A DNA stretch of 64,000 bases from Neobacillus jeddahensis (GCF_000612625.1 NZ_CCAS010000011.1:43383-107382); one strand, 5' to 3'; shown: positions 27,064 through 36,155, counted from the first letter of the stretch. Notes: generated by a model from the sequence alone, not told the origin. Translations and numbers: made by a program.

Positions 27064-27738
27064 TTAGAAAAATAGATATAAGGAATAGGTTGCTACTAAA
27101 TTTGCCAATCCATGGGCTAGAGCTGTTATATAAATGTTGTTCGTTCTGACAAATAGAATGCCTAACAGGATGCTGTCAATCAATACAGTTGTTAAATCCA
27201 GCCATACGACAAATGCTGATCCTGTTGAGAAATGCATGATTGCAAATAAAATGGACGTGATCAGGATCGCAGTCCAAGCAGGCATAAGTTTCGTTAAGCG
27301 AGCTTGTATCAATCCCCTAAAAACGATCTCTTCACCAAAAGCTAAGATTAGGAGCGTAAAGAGGAGCTGACTATTGACTGTGTGAATGTTAATGGGCAGA
27401 CGTGTTAGTAAGTGATCCAGCACATCAGGAAAGAAGTTTGCATACATCAGCAAATAAAAACATTGCATGATAACCCCCACTATTGCAATCCATTTCCAAT
27501 TCTGCTTTAGCTTGCGAGGGAATGCGGAAAAAGATAAGCCCATTTCCGCTCTTGTTCGATTCCGTATTCGTCGTTCAACTAAGAAATAAATAATCGAGAC
27601 AACAACCATCATCCCTTTCAATTTTGGGAAGAACAGGACCTCGATCAGCATTAATCCCATAATGAGCAATACTTCCATATTCACTCTTTTTTGTTGAAGT
27701 AAGGTAGATTCTAATTTAGTTTGTTTGATATCTTCCAT
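27064..27738 (-). CDS. CPBP-family intramembrane metalloprotease
   Basis: This 224-residue multi-pass membrane protein carries the CAAX/CPBP (Abi) signature: FGEEIVFRGLIQARL (about residues 132-146), the ILFAIMHFSTG segment with a second conserved His (about 162-172), and a final HGLANLVAT (about 209-217). These supply the Glu/Arg/His residues of the presumed glutamate-type intramembrane protease site. About six membrane helices are visible. It starts 22 nt inside the preceding, related CPBP gene, so the two form a tandem pair. The family processes prenylated proteins or bacteriocins in some bacteria; the substrate here is unknown. Confidence 0.88.
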   Translation of the reverse strand: MEDIKQTKLESTLLQQKRVNMEVLLIMGLMLIEVLFFPKLKGMMVVVSIIYFLVERRIRNRTRAEMGLSFSAFPRKLKQNWKWIAIVGVIMQCFYLLMYANFFPDVLDHLLTRLPINIHTVNSQLLFTLLILAFGEEIVFRGLIQARLTKLMPAWTAILITSILFAIMHFSTGSAFVVWLDLTTVLIDSILLGILFVRTNNIYITALAHGLANLVATYSLYLFF

Positions 27739-28490
27739 TTAGGACACCCCTTCTGATTTTTTGTGTTCTATTAAGCAAAACGAGGGCATAGATAACAAAC
27801 AACACATTTAAAACGATAAAACCTATTAATATAGGATAACTAAAGTGAGTGATATGAATACCTATTTCCCCGGTCGCTAAATACTCCATACTGTCTACGA
27901 GAAAATGAAAAACGATAACTGGTAATATACTTCGATTCCGTAGTCGCATGGCTCCTAAGGCAATCCCACCTAAAAACGCCCAGCACGTTTGAAAAATGGC
28001 AAAAGAGGTGTCTGTCCCCTGAAACACATTTGGAAGATGAATCATTCCAAATAGGAGAGCGGGAATAAAAATGGCTGGAAAGACTCCTTTGTGTATAAAA
28101 GCCTTTAAAAATAGTCCTCTAAAAATTAATTCTTCATTAGCTGCTACCCCAAAAGCGGCAAGTAAAAGCATAACTAATCGCCAGATAGATGCTGGCGCTT
28201 CCACCCCTAAACTGAAGATGATAAAAGACAAGAGTAGGAATCCATATCAACCATTCTTTATTATCAGGTGGGAAATTGATTCCCGCATCCTTCTGTTGTC
28301 CAAATCCATAAATGAATAGGACTGCCATGATCATATATAACAATTGTAAAACCCAGCCTAGGTCTTCCTTCAGAGAAAGACCTGGAACTACAATCAGGAT
28401 AATCTGTATGATCACTAATCCAACCAGCCTACTGCTACAAAAAACAAAAATCGTAAATAAAAGCGGATGTTGATGAAAATAAGCTTTCAT
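27716..28490 (-). pseudogene. CPBP-family intramembrane protease, frameshifted
   Basis: Two overlapping minus-strand frames make one protein. The first (28490 down to about 28210) starts with GGAGTG-spaced ATG, gives three hydrophobic segments and reads WIPTLVFYH. The second (about 28231 to 27716) continues LSFIIFSLGVEAP and carries the protease site EELIFRGLFLKAF, the His segment ALLFGMIHLPN and a last helix. A 1-base indel in the CTTGTCTTTTATC stretch near 28215-28230 joins them. It is broken by a frameshift, unless an error or slippage is involved. It is a paralogue of the downstream 27064-27738 gene. Confidence 0.8.
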
Positions 28491-28647
28491 CTATAGCTTC
28501 ACTCCATATCAAGTAAGAATTTTTTGATGATCCTCTGTTTTTATTCTTACATGATTACTTTCCTGAAAAAATAGAAATAAAAAAGCTTTTTTTTCATCTT
28601 TTATGGATGGAACAAAAACGGTGCCACTTTTAAAAGAAAGGCCCCGA

Positions 28648-30441
28648 TCACAGTTCCAGAAGCGAGTCCGATTGTAACCAAATATCTTTAAAGACGACCC
28701 CGCTTCTCAAGTTAAAGTGAATGCCTTTCACGGACGTATGAAAGGAGCTGCTAATAGTCTTATGCACTAGAAAAATGAGCGAGTCGTTGGCTTTGAACCC
28801 CTCTTCTATTTGTAAAAAAGCAGCCGCTCTTTCCGTTGGAGAATGCAATTGCAAAATTTGATCGATTGTCTGATCCAATCTGATTTTTTCCTCCTCATTT
28901 AGATGGGCACGGATAAAGCTAGAGGGATATTTAACTAGTTCAAGCTGCGACATTTCATTCTGACTTGCTGTTGCTTCAAATAAAATAAAGTCCGCTTGCC
29001 TTTGGTTCGATTCCAGCAGCATATCCTGCCAAGATACAATCGTCACATCTAGATAAATACCGAACTGCTCTAGCTCTTTTTTGAGCCAATAGGCATCAGG
29101 TGCATGTCTTTCATATGTAAAAAGCGCTAACCGCTCCCCGTTATAGGCACATTGAGATAAAAGAGCTTTTGCCTCTAACAAGGTATCCTGATTATTTCTT
29201 GAACCCAAATCCTTCTTCCTATACATGAATCCATCTGAAGGATAAATTCGGTACTCTCCTAATTCCTCAATTAGTTTTTGGCGATTAATAAGCAGGCTTA
29301 AAGCTTTGCGAAACAATGGATCGGATTGTGGACGGTTTTGATCCAGCAAATTGACGGTAAGCATGCTGCTCCCATGATAAAAATAGTCGATTTTATCCCA
29401 GCCCACCCCTTCTCTTGGGGTCTTCCTCTCACCCGTACTCACAAAGATTTTATCCCAGCCAGTCATTCCCTCATTCCATGCCTGCATATTGGAGGGTAGA
29501 ATGATAATTTCAATTTTATCTAGGTGTGCTCGTCCTTGAAAATAAGAAGGGAACGCCTCCAAAACGCATATAGATTCTGTCTTTTTCGCGACTTTAAATG
29601 GACCTGTCCCACTAAATGGTTCGGTTTCAACATCATACGGCACAATCGAGGCAGGTGTGAAGCTAACAAATTGGGCGAATAATGTATTCGGTTTACTTAA
29701 ATGGACTTCAACGATGTATTTATCTATCACAATGACCTGATCAACATTTTCCATCAACCATTGTTGTGAATGCTGCTCTTCACATTCCTTTAACCGTTTG
29801 AAAGAGTATACAACATCCTTAGCCTCCAACTCTCTTCCGTGATGAAATAAAATTCCTTTACGAAGATAGAATCTCCATTTAGTTGCTGTTTGATTGGACT
29901 CCCAGTGATGGGCTAAATGCGGCTTGATCTCACTCGTATCCAGGTCAATCGTTAGTAATGTACTGTATATTTGTTCAATCATATGCGCATCAAAATCATA
30001 AAACACATTGACTGGATCTAGTGTGTTAATGGGACGAAAAAGAGGGAATCGTAAAGAATCAATGATTCCCCTTTGGTAGCCAAAATAACGATTTAACCAA
30101 TCAGAAATAATTTTTTTACCATCCAGGTCTCCTTTATACATACTAATTAAATCCAAAATGGTAGAAATACCACCGGTTGCCATGAGCTGATCTGCTTCCT
30201 TTAGTATGACCTGCTCGGGAAGCATTAAAAAAGTAATCGAAGACTTATGTCCCCTTCCTTTTCCCGAGGAAAAGATCAACCATTTTACATCAGCTAATCT
30301 AGTTAAAATGTACTTGGCATTTCGCGGTGTACAAAAAAGGATGGCCGCAATTTGCTCCATCGTTGCTTCTCTCGGCATACCCATTTCGACATCTTCAAAA
30401 GCCTGATATAACCGTATATAATCCTCCGCATTTACTTTCAT
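28648..30441 (-). CDS. SgrR-family regulator with substrate-binding domain
   Basis: In this 597-residue protein, residues about 1-110 form a winged-helix DNA-binding domain (ATMEQIAAILFCTPRNAKYILTRL; then an SGKGRGHKSSITF turn). Residues about 160-560 resemble SBP_bac_5 peptide/solute-binding proteins (FYDFDAHMIEQIYSTLLTID, GILFHHGRELEAKDVVYSFKRL, PFSGTGPFKVAKK) without a signal peptide. This is the SgrR architecture, in which a cytoplasmic binding-protein domain senses a small molecule and regulates a nearby transporter. Its divergent neighbour, 102 bp away, is an MFS exporter that it probably controls. The ligand is unknown. Confidence 0.88.
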   Translation of the reverse strand: MKVNAEDYIRLYQAFEDVEMGMPREATMEQIAAILFCTPRNAKYILTRLADVKWLIFSSGKGRGHKSSITFLMLPEQVILKEADQLMATGGISTILDLISMYKGDLDGKKIISDWLNRYFGYQRGIIDSLRFPLFRPINTLDPVNVFYDFDAHMIEQIYSTLLTIDLDTSEIKPHLAHHWESNQTATKWRFYLRKGILFHHGRELEAKDVVYSFKRLKECEEQHSQQWLMENVDQVIVIDKYIVEVHLSKPNTLFAQFVSFTPASIVPYDVETEPFSGTGPFKVAKKTESICVLEAFPSYFQGRAHLDKIEIIILPSNMQAWNEGMTGWDKIFVSTGERKTPREGVGWDKIDYFYHGSSMLTVNLLDQNRPQSDPLFRKALSLLINRQKLIEELGEYRIYPSDGFMYRKKDLGSRNNQDTLLEAKALLSQCAYNGERLALFTYERHAPDAYWLKKELEQFGIYLDVTIVSWQDMLLESNQRQADFILFEATASQNEMSQLELVKYPSSFIRAHLNEEEKIRLDQTIDQILQLHSPTERAAAFLQIEEGFKANDSLIFLVHKTISSSFHTSVKGIHFNLRSGVVFKDIWLQSDSLLEL

Positions 30442-30543
30442 CTGTCGGGCTCCTTAGGTTAAAAGTAGAATTTTTTCATCAATTTTTTACAATTTTTAAA
30501 TAGAATGGTTTCCTTTATGATGATGGTAAACCATTGAAAAGGA

Positions 30544-31776
30544 ATGATATTCATGGCGACAACCGCACGAAATGAAAAAGCAATCCCGAAAGCAGCTTTA
30601 GATAAATCCTTTTATCTCTTGCTTGGATCTGCTTTTCTTCTAACAATTGGGAATAAAGTCTACGAATTACTCCTGCCATTAATTATTTATGAATGGACTC
30701 ATTCGTCTGTAGCGATGGCGTCGATGCGAACGGCAGAGCTTCTGCCTAATTTGTTCTTGGGCATCTTCATCGGGGTCATAGTCGATCGAGCTAATAAGAA
30801 AAAGTGGGTATTATCGATGATTGGCAGTCAAACCATTCTATTATTCTATATGTCCTATATTGTCCGATCAGAAAATACTAGCCTATTGTTGCTCTTCTAT
30901 CTCATCGGTTTCTTGTTAATGACCTGTAATTATGGCTACTTTAACGCTCAAGTGAGTGTAACAAAATTAACGGTCCCTGCTGTTCAGTTAACTTCTGCTA
31001 ATGCCAAGTTTTCCTTTATCGAAACCTTTATCGGAATCATGGGTCCCGGCTTAACAGGAATTATTTTACTTTTCTCTTATTATAATGGACTGCTGTTCAC
31101 GGCGGTAGTCTACATGATTAGTTTTTTGTTAGTAACCCAGCTCCATCTTCAAAAACGGGAGAGGTCCATTCAGAACAGACATTTTCTTTCTGAACTGAAA
31201 GATGGCTGGCATGCCTTTTACAAAAATAAACCATTAGCGAAAATGTCTATCTTTATCTTACTATTAAATTCTAGTATGACAGTGGTAAGCACGACGGTGA
31301 TTTTCTTTGCTAAAGACGATTTGCATCTATCTTCCTCTGTTCTGGCCTATCTATTATCGGTGGAAGGGTTTGGTGGATTAGCCGCTAGCTTACTCGTCAG
31401 CCGCTTTCGACGTCGGTTTGGCTTGGGCATCTTATTTGGACTATCCGCCATCATTAATGCCTTGTCCTATTTGGGGATGTACCTTTCTTTTCACCCGGTG
31501 CTTTTAACCTTGGCATTGTTCATTAATGGGTTCGCCACTACCATTTATAGTGTGACCGCTTATACATTTCGTCAGGAGCAAACTCCAACTGAGCTGATCG
31601 GACGAATTAGTGGAATCACCGGTAGTATCTTTCGAATCGGCATGCCGATTTCGATGGCTCTTTCCGGTTATATGATTCTATGGTGGGGAAGCAGCTCCGT
31701 CTTTCTAGCTGCATTTGTTTTTAACGTGATTATTTTTCTATTCTACCGAAAGTCTATGCTGTGGCGTGCAGAGTGA
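30544..31776 (+). CDS. MFS transporter
   Basis: This 410-residue membrane protein has about twelve hydrophobic helices, a DRANKKKWVLSMI-type loop (about residues 81-93) between helices 2 and 3, and GFATTIYSVTAYTFRQEQTP in the C-terminal half. It resembles EntS/MFS_3-type exporters. The ATG follows GGAATGA at 30554-region spacing. It is transcribed away from the SgrR-like regulator gene, a common bacillar pairing of sensor and efflux pump. The substrate is unknown. Confidence 0.9.
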   Translation: MIFMATTARNEKAIPKAALDKSFYLLLGSAFLLTIGNKVYELLLPLIIYEWTHSSVAMASMRTAELLPNLFLGIFIGVIVDRANKKKWVLSMIGSQTILLFYMSYIVRSENTSLLLLFYLIGFLLMTCNYGYFNAQVSVTKLTVPAVQLTSANAKFSFIETFIGIMGPGLTGIILLFSYYNGLLFTAVVYMISFLLVTQLHLQKRERSIQNRHFLSELKDGWHAFYKNKPLAKMSIFILLLNSSMTVVSTTVIFFAKDDLHLSSSVLAYLLSVEGFGGLAASLLVSRFRRRFGLGILFGLSAIINALSYLGMYLSFHPVLLTLALFINGFATTIYSVTAYTFRQEQTPTELIGRISGITGSIFRIGMPISMALSGYMILWWGSSSVFLAAFVFNVIIFLFYRKSMLWRAE

Positions 31777-31832
31777 TTTATCACCTATATTACTCGGGAA
31801 TAAATTGTAATCTATCATCTTCGCACTTGTGT

Positions 31833-31882
31833 GGTGTCAGGCACCATGTTTTCTAATTAGCTGGTGCCTGACACCTTCCTTT
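31833..31882. repeat. Perfect inverted repeat of a different family, followed by T-run
   Basis: GGTGTCAGGCACC (31833-31845) and GGTGCCTGACACC (31863-31875) form a perfect 13-bp stem with a 17-nt loop, followed by TTCCTTTTTTC. It lies between convergent MFS and helD genes, so it can act as a terminator. The arm sequence is unrelated to the CCAGGGGGACGG family. Confidence 0.85.
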
Positions 31883-31884
31883 TT

Positions 31885-34182
31885 TCACTTTATTTCAAAA
31901 TGATCTGATGGCACTTTATTTAATAGTAATTGCGCTTGGTCTTTCGCATACATAAATAATCGATGCATCGGTCTCGTCATCGCTACGTACAACAATTTGA
32001 TATCCAACTCTTCTTCCGTGTACGCTTCTTCTAAGGCTAGAATGAATACTGCATCAAACTCCAAACCTTTCGAAAGGTAGGAAGGTAAGATGACCACGCT
32101 GCCCTTTTTCATGTCTTGTTTTTCTTCTAATAGTTGAATCGGAAGCTGACTAGTTTCTAGCATGCTATATATTCTCTGGCACTCTTGGTCGGTTCTGCCA
32201 ATAATCGCAATCGAGTGCAAGTCTTCCGCATGGAGTAAGTGAATTTCCTGTTCTAGTACCTGTCTAAGCCCTGGTAAATTGGCAGGGTCAATTTTTGTAA
32301 ACCGCGGTTTGTCGCCATGCCGAATGACGGGTTCTACCTTTGGCAAGTCTTTATCCATAAGCGTTAGAATATCATTAGCTACATGCATGATCTCGACCGT
32401 TGTTCGATAACTCTTCTGCAGGGTTTGATAATTGGCATTCGGGAAAATTTCCGTTACCAAAGGTTCCCAGCTGTCTAATCCTCGATAGGAATGAATCCCC
32501 TGGGCTAAATCACCCACGATCGTAAACAAATCGGTTTCAAACCCTTCTTTTAGTGCGGCAAATTGAAAATAGCTGTAATCTTGTGCCTCATCAATGAAAA
32601 TACTTTTCATCTTATATGGTTCTTCGATTCCTTCTAGCTTTGCCTTCATATAAAATAACGGAGCTAAATCCTCCAGCTCAAGCGCTTTTTTGGCAAAGAT
32701 TTTGTGACAATACTGACTTAATCGCTTGCATTCATTTTCAGCTAGAGTTGGTGCATACTGCTGCAACAGGTCAGGTGACGTCATCAGTTCTTGATAGAGA
32801 GTAAAAATATCCCTTTTCACAAAAGAATCCATATACTTTTTTACCGCGATCTTCGACTCTTGTTGGACGGCACTCAGTCTTTTTTCTTTTGTATCCATGA
32901 GGGACACGACTATTTTTCTTCTTTTTTCCGAGTCCAAGCGGCTGCTATAAAGAGCCTTATCTAGAGCATCATCATATTTTTTATTAATTTTGGTCAGTAT
33001 GATCGATTTCTTTATCCTTACATCATTGGATAATAGGTTTTTAATTTTATCTATCCTTTTATAAATCGGTAAGTATATATATTCTTTTAAAAAAAGTCTC
33101 TTGATATTTTGCCCCTTCATTAGACGTGTTTTTTCAATGATGAAGTCCTCTGAAGGTGCTAAACTTTGTTCAATTTCCCGCAAAAAGCGATCGATTACCC
33201 CCTTAAATTCCAAAGATCCTTTATAGCTTGTGACCCATTGGATCCATTTTGATTTTTCTTCCCCTTTGATTAAGGCCATTAATTTCGAATTGGGGGATAG
33301 TAATTTAATTTTCTTGCCTAAACACTTTCTCATAAAGTCGATATAGGTGGTTTGTTTGATTTTGTTTACCCCTAAATCAGGCAAAACAGCGGAAATATAG
33401 TCGATAAACAAGCGATTCGGTGCAAGAATCATTAATTTTTCTGGAGGAAAACGATACCCGGATGAGTAAAGAAAGTAAGAAATTCGGTGGAGAGCAATGG
33501 TTGTTTTTCCACTTCCAGCCGCTCCTTGAACGATAATGGGATGTTTAAGAGAGGCGCGGATCACTTCATTTTGTTCATTTTGGATTGTGGCGACAATTTC
33601 GTTTAAGCGATTGTCTGCTTTTCCTGATAGGGATTTCTGCAACAATTCATCATGTGTGGTTAAGTCGATATCTCGAATCTCTTTCAGTAAACCGTCTTCG
33701 ATTTCATATTGTCGCTTAAGAGATAAATAACCACTTTGTTTTTCCCCATAGGCGTCGTACGTGACATTCCCAAGCCGACCATCGTAGTAAACATTGGCAA
33801 TTGGTGAGCGCCAGTCCACGATTATCGGGATTTGATTAACTCGGTCGAACAAGGAGACTTTCCCAATATATAAAATTTCTTCATGGGCGTCACCGCTGCT
33901 GGTAAAATTGATTCTGGAAAAGTACGGTTTACCAATGACACTGGCTAACCTCTCCAATTCTGTTTCAGCCAATTCTAAATACTGCGCATTGGTGAGAAGG
34001 GTCATGTAGCTTAAACTACTCTCAGAAGTATCCAGATCCGCAAAGGCTTCCTTTAAATTCTCGACAATCTGCTCTTTATTCCCCTTCGACATTTCCAACA
34101 CACTTTGAATATACTCCTTCGTAAACTCTAAATGCTCAACCTCTGTCTGGTAATCCTTATGATCACGAACTGAACTTTCCAT
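31885..34182 (-). CDS. helD: RNA polymerase recycling helicase-like motor HelD
   Basis: In this 765-residue UvrD/Rep-type ATPase, Walker A is VQGAAGSGKTTIALHR (about residues 218-233) and Walker B is in MKSIFIDEAQDYSYFQ, followed by superfamily-1 motifs QKSYRTTVEIMHVAND and SKGLEFDAVFI. The N-terminal 60 residues are an anti-parallel helical arm, as in HelD, which enters the RNA polymerase secondary channel and pries stalled complexes off DNA. Length is near that of B. subtilis HelD (about 774). The start follows GAGGTGACTA. A repeat element starts just upstream at 34201. Confidence 0.9.
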   Translation of the reverse strand: MESSVRDHKDYQTEVEHLEFTKEYIQSVLEMSKGNKEQIVENLKEAFADLDTSESSLSYMTLLTNAQYLELAETELERLASVIGKPYFSRINFTSSGDAHEEILYIGKVSLFDRVNQIPIIVDWRSPIANVYYDGRLGNVTYDAYGEKQSGYLSLKRQYEIEDGLLKEIRDIDLTTHDELLQKSLSGKADNRLNEIVATIQNEQNEVIRASLKHPIIVQGAAGSGKTTIALHRISYFLYSSGYRFPPEKLMILAPNRLFIDYISAVLPDLGVNKIKQTTYIDFMRKCLGKKIKLLSPNSKLMALIKGEEKSKWIQWVTSYKGSLEFKGVIDRFLREIEQSLAPSEDFIIEKTRLMKGQNIKRLFLKEYIYLPIYKRIDKIKNLLSNDVRIKKSIILTKINKKYDDALDKALYSSRLDSEKRRKIVVSLMDTKEKRLSAVQQESKIAVKKYMDSFVKRDIFTLYQELMTSPDLLQQYAPTLAENECKRLSQYCHKIFAKKALELEDLAPLFYMKAKLEGIEEPYKMKSIFIDEAQDYSYFQFAALKEGFETDLFTIVGDLAQGIHSYRGLDSWEPLVTEIFPNANYQTLQKSYRTTVEIMHVANDILTLMDKDLPKVEPVIRHGDKPRFTKIDPANLPGLRQVLEQEIHLLHAEDLHSIAIIGRTDQECQRIYSMLETSQLPIQLLEEKQDMKKGSVVILPSYLSKGLEFDAVFILALEEAYTEEELDIKLLYVAMTRPMHRLFMYAKDQAQLLLNKVPSDHFEIK

Positions 34183-34200
34183 TAGTCACCTCTCAATGAA

Positions 34201-34259
34201 CCAGGGGGACGGTTCTTCTGGCTTTTTTTCAAATAGGACCACAAGAACCGTCCCCCTGG
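34201..34259. repeat. Dispersed inverted-repeat element, copy 3 (complete)
   Basis: Arms 34201-34221 (CCAGGGGGACGGTTCTTCTG then G) and 34239-34259 pair with one mismatch around a 17-nt T-rich loop. This is the best-preserved hairpin of the family, right upstream of helD on its promoter side. Confidence 0.9.
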
Positions 34260-34487
34260 TCCTCCTCAACAAAAAGAAACATCTACAAATTTTTGCAGAT
34301 GCCGTTTTTTATTATGAAGTTATATTTTACCATTTGATGATCGTTTATTCAATCATCATTTTCGATGAAATCTTATTTTATCAGGCAATAGTATCTCCTT
34401 TCTATCATAGGAATAGAAAAAGGACGAATATGATTAGGCAGGACAGTCTTTCAAGCACCTATTTCCTAAGATTGGGAGATCATAGCT
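34260..34487. other. Spacer between helD and the SLATT gene, with a terminator-like hairpin
   Basis: CATCTACAAA (34280-34289) pairs with TTTGCAGATG (34292-34301), with one mismatch, and is followed by CCGTTTTTT on the plus strand. Nothing upstream on this strand needs termination except the region behind helD, so its role is unclear. The rest is AT-rich and probably holds the SLATT gene promoter. Confidence 0.4.
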
Positions 34488-34982
34488 ATGAACAATCAAC
34501 TGAAAATAAAAATTTTAATCGAGGATATAAATCATAATATAGAAATATATGAAAAAAGGAGAAAAAGCAATAAATATAAATCTTTATTTTTAAAAGTATC
34601 TTCTTTGATTGGTTCCGCCATTATCACTGTATTATTGGGATTAAAAAGTGCACAAAATAATAATTTTCTATCCGATATTACCCTCATTCTGTCTGCTGGA
34701 ATTACCATCTTTAATGGAATTGAAGGCTTCTTTAACCACTTAGGATTATGGGTAAAAGATGTAACTACTTTAGCACATTTAAGGGAACTAAAAAGAGATT
34801 TTGAATTTTATATTGCAGGAGAACCCGAGGATGAAATATCTACGAAAATACTCACAACCTATAAAAATCGACTTCAAGATATATGTAAAAATGATTTAAA
34901 AAGTTGGGCAAAAATTAAAGAAGAGCAGCTTTTATCTGAGAAGGAGGAAGGAAGCCAAGGGGACGGTTCTTCTGGCTCTTAA
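34488..34982 (+). CDS. Stand-alone SLATT-type two-TM protein with a repeat-encoded C-terminus
   Basis: This 164-residue protein has an amphipathic N-terminal helix (KIKILIEDINHNIEIYEKRRK), two membrane helices (about 35-52 and 61-82) and a C-terminal helical part with HLRELKRDFEFYIAG (about 97-111). The layout and motifs match the SLATT / DUF4231 2TM domain, a predicted pore-forming effector found in CBASS- and SMODS-associated defence systems. No nucleotide cyclase or other partner gene is adjacent, so it is a solo SLATT. The last eight or nine codons (SQGDGSSGS) and the stop derive from a repeat element (34955-35014). Confidence 0.72.
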   Translation: MNNQLKIKILIEDINHNIEIYEKRRKSNKYKSLFLKVSSLIGSAIITVLLGLKSAQNNNFLSDITLILSAGITIFNGIEGFFNHLGLWVKDVTTLAHLRELKRDFEFYIAGEPEDEISTKILTTYKNRLQDICKNDLKSWAKIKEEQLLSEKEEGSQGDGSSGS

Positions 34983-35014
34983 ACGGAGGTAGTCCACTAG
35001 AACCGTCCCTCTGG
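34955..35014. repeat. Dispersed inverted-repeat element, copy 4, overlapping a gene end
   Basis: Left arm CCAAGGGGACGGTTCTTCTGG and right arm CCACTAGAACCGTCCCTCTGG surround an 18-nt loop. The left arm lies inside the SLATT reading frame and supplies its final codons and stop. Confidence 0.88.
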
Positions 35015-35111
35015 TCATTCAAGAAAAAATATTAATAATCCCCCAATTTTTATGTAATTTCCTATATAATGGGAAATTAGTCACATCTAAAAACAATAGG
35101 GGGGTTTTTAT

Positions 35112-35939
35112 TTGGCACTATATTTTGGCTGGATGGGTTTTGTCATCATGGCATATTTTCTCGTTTCCGGAATCAACGGACTCAGAAAACGAAACCCAAG
35201 AGCAAAATTGAATTTCTTATGGATGCTAATCGGGCTAATCATTTGGTTGATTACATCTGGTAACTCATTTATCATGATCTTGTTTGCCTTTGGATTTTTG
35301 GCATTTATCTTTTTTCTTATCGCTGGAATCCTGGCACTCATTAAACGGAACGGAAAAGCGAAAAAGAGATTTCTTCTCATGTTAGGTGCATTGGTCATTT
35401 GGTTAGGAAGTGCCGCGATGCTTCCGAATGATAAAAAAGAGACCAATATTCAGGCATCTGAAGCAAAGATTAAATCAAAGGAAGATACGAAGGAAAAAGC
35501 TGCAGCTCTAGCTAAGGAGAAAAAGGAAGCAGAAGAGAAAGCTAAAGAAGAGGCCGAACAAAAAGCGAAGGCGGAAGCTGAGCTAAAAGCGAAAGAAGAA
35601 GCTGAAGCACAAGCGAAGGCGGAAGCTGAGCTAAAAGCAAAAGAAGAAGCTGAAGCACAAGCAAAGGCGGAAGCGGAGGCTAAAGCAAAGGCAGAAGCTC
35701 AGGCTAAAGCAGAAGCCGAAGCTCAGGCAATAGCTGAGGCAGAAACTAAAGCAAAAGCGGAGGCCCAGGCAAAAGCTCAACAACAGAAAGCCACCTCTTC
35801 CTCAACAACTGGACAAACTTCGTTTGCAAACTGCACAGAATTAAGAAAGGTGTATCCGAACGGAGTTTCTTCTGATCATCCTGCATACACGACCAAAATG
35901 GACCGGGATCATGATAATGTTGCTTGTGAGAGATACTAG
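35112..35939 (+). CDS. Membrane protein with Ala/Lys/Glu coiled coil and C-terminal Excalibur domain
   Basis: In this 275-residue protein, residues about 5-100 contain three hydrophobic helices. Residues about 115-235 are an unbroken KAEAEAQAKAEAE-type charged repeat predicted to be a long helix or coiled coil. The final about 40 residues form an Excalibur domain (FANCTELRKVYPNGVSSDHP...DRDHDNVACE), whose DxDxDxxxCE motif binds calcium. It is likely a surface- or membrane-anchored spacer carrying a calcium-binding tip. The start is TTG at 35112, following AGGGGGG. It has its own terminator. The function is unknown. Confidence 0.85.
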   Translation: MALYFGWMGFVIMAYFLVSGINGLRKRNPRAKLNFLWMLIGLIIWLITSGNSFIMILFAFGFLAFIFFLIAGILALIKRNGKAKKRFLLMLGALVIWLGSAAMLPNDKKETNIQASEAKIKSKEDTKEKAAALAKEKKEAEEKAKEEAEQKAKAEAELKAKEEAEAQAKAEAELKAKEEAEAQAKAEAEAKAKAEAQAKAEAEAQAIAEAETKAKAEAQAKAQQQKATSSSTTGQTSFANCTELRKVYPNGVSSDHPAYTTKMDRDHDNVACERY

Positions 35940-35948
35940 ATTAGTAAG

Positions 35949-35975
35949 AAGGCGTACTTATTTACGCCTTTTTTG
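35949..35975 (+). terminator. Terminator of the Excalibur-domain gene
   Basis: AAGGCGTA and TACGCCTT form an 8-bp stem with a 6-nt loop, followed by TTTTTTG. It sits 10 bp past the stop. Confidence 0.85.
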
Positions 35976-36155
35976 TCTGTCGAAAAGTCGATTTTAAACG
36001 TCAAAATCGATACATATGATATAGTCCTTTTACATATTCGAACATTTTAATTACTATCATTTGAAATATGACAATGAGGTTTTAAATTCTGTCTTAATTA
36101 GTTATTTATTAATTGGAATGCCACCTCCTCAAATTTCCTTTTTTTGAGGTATCAT

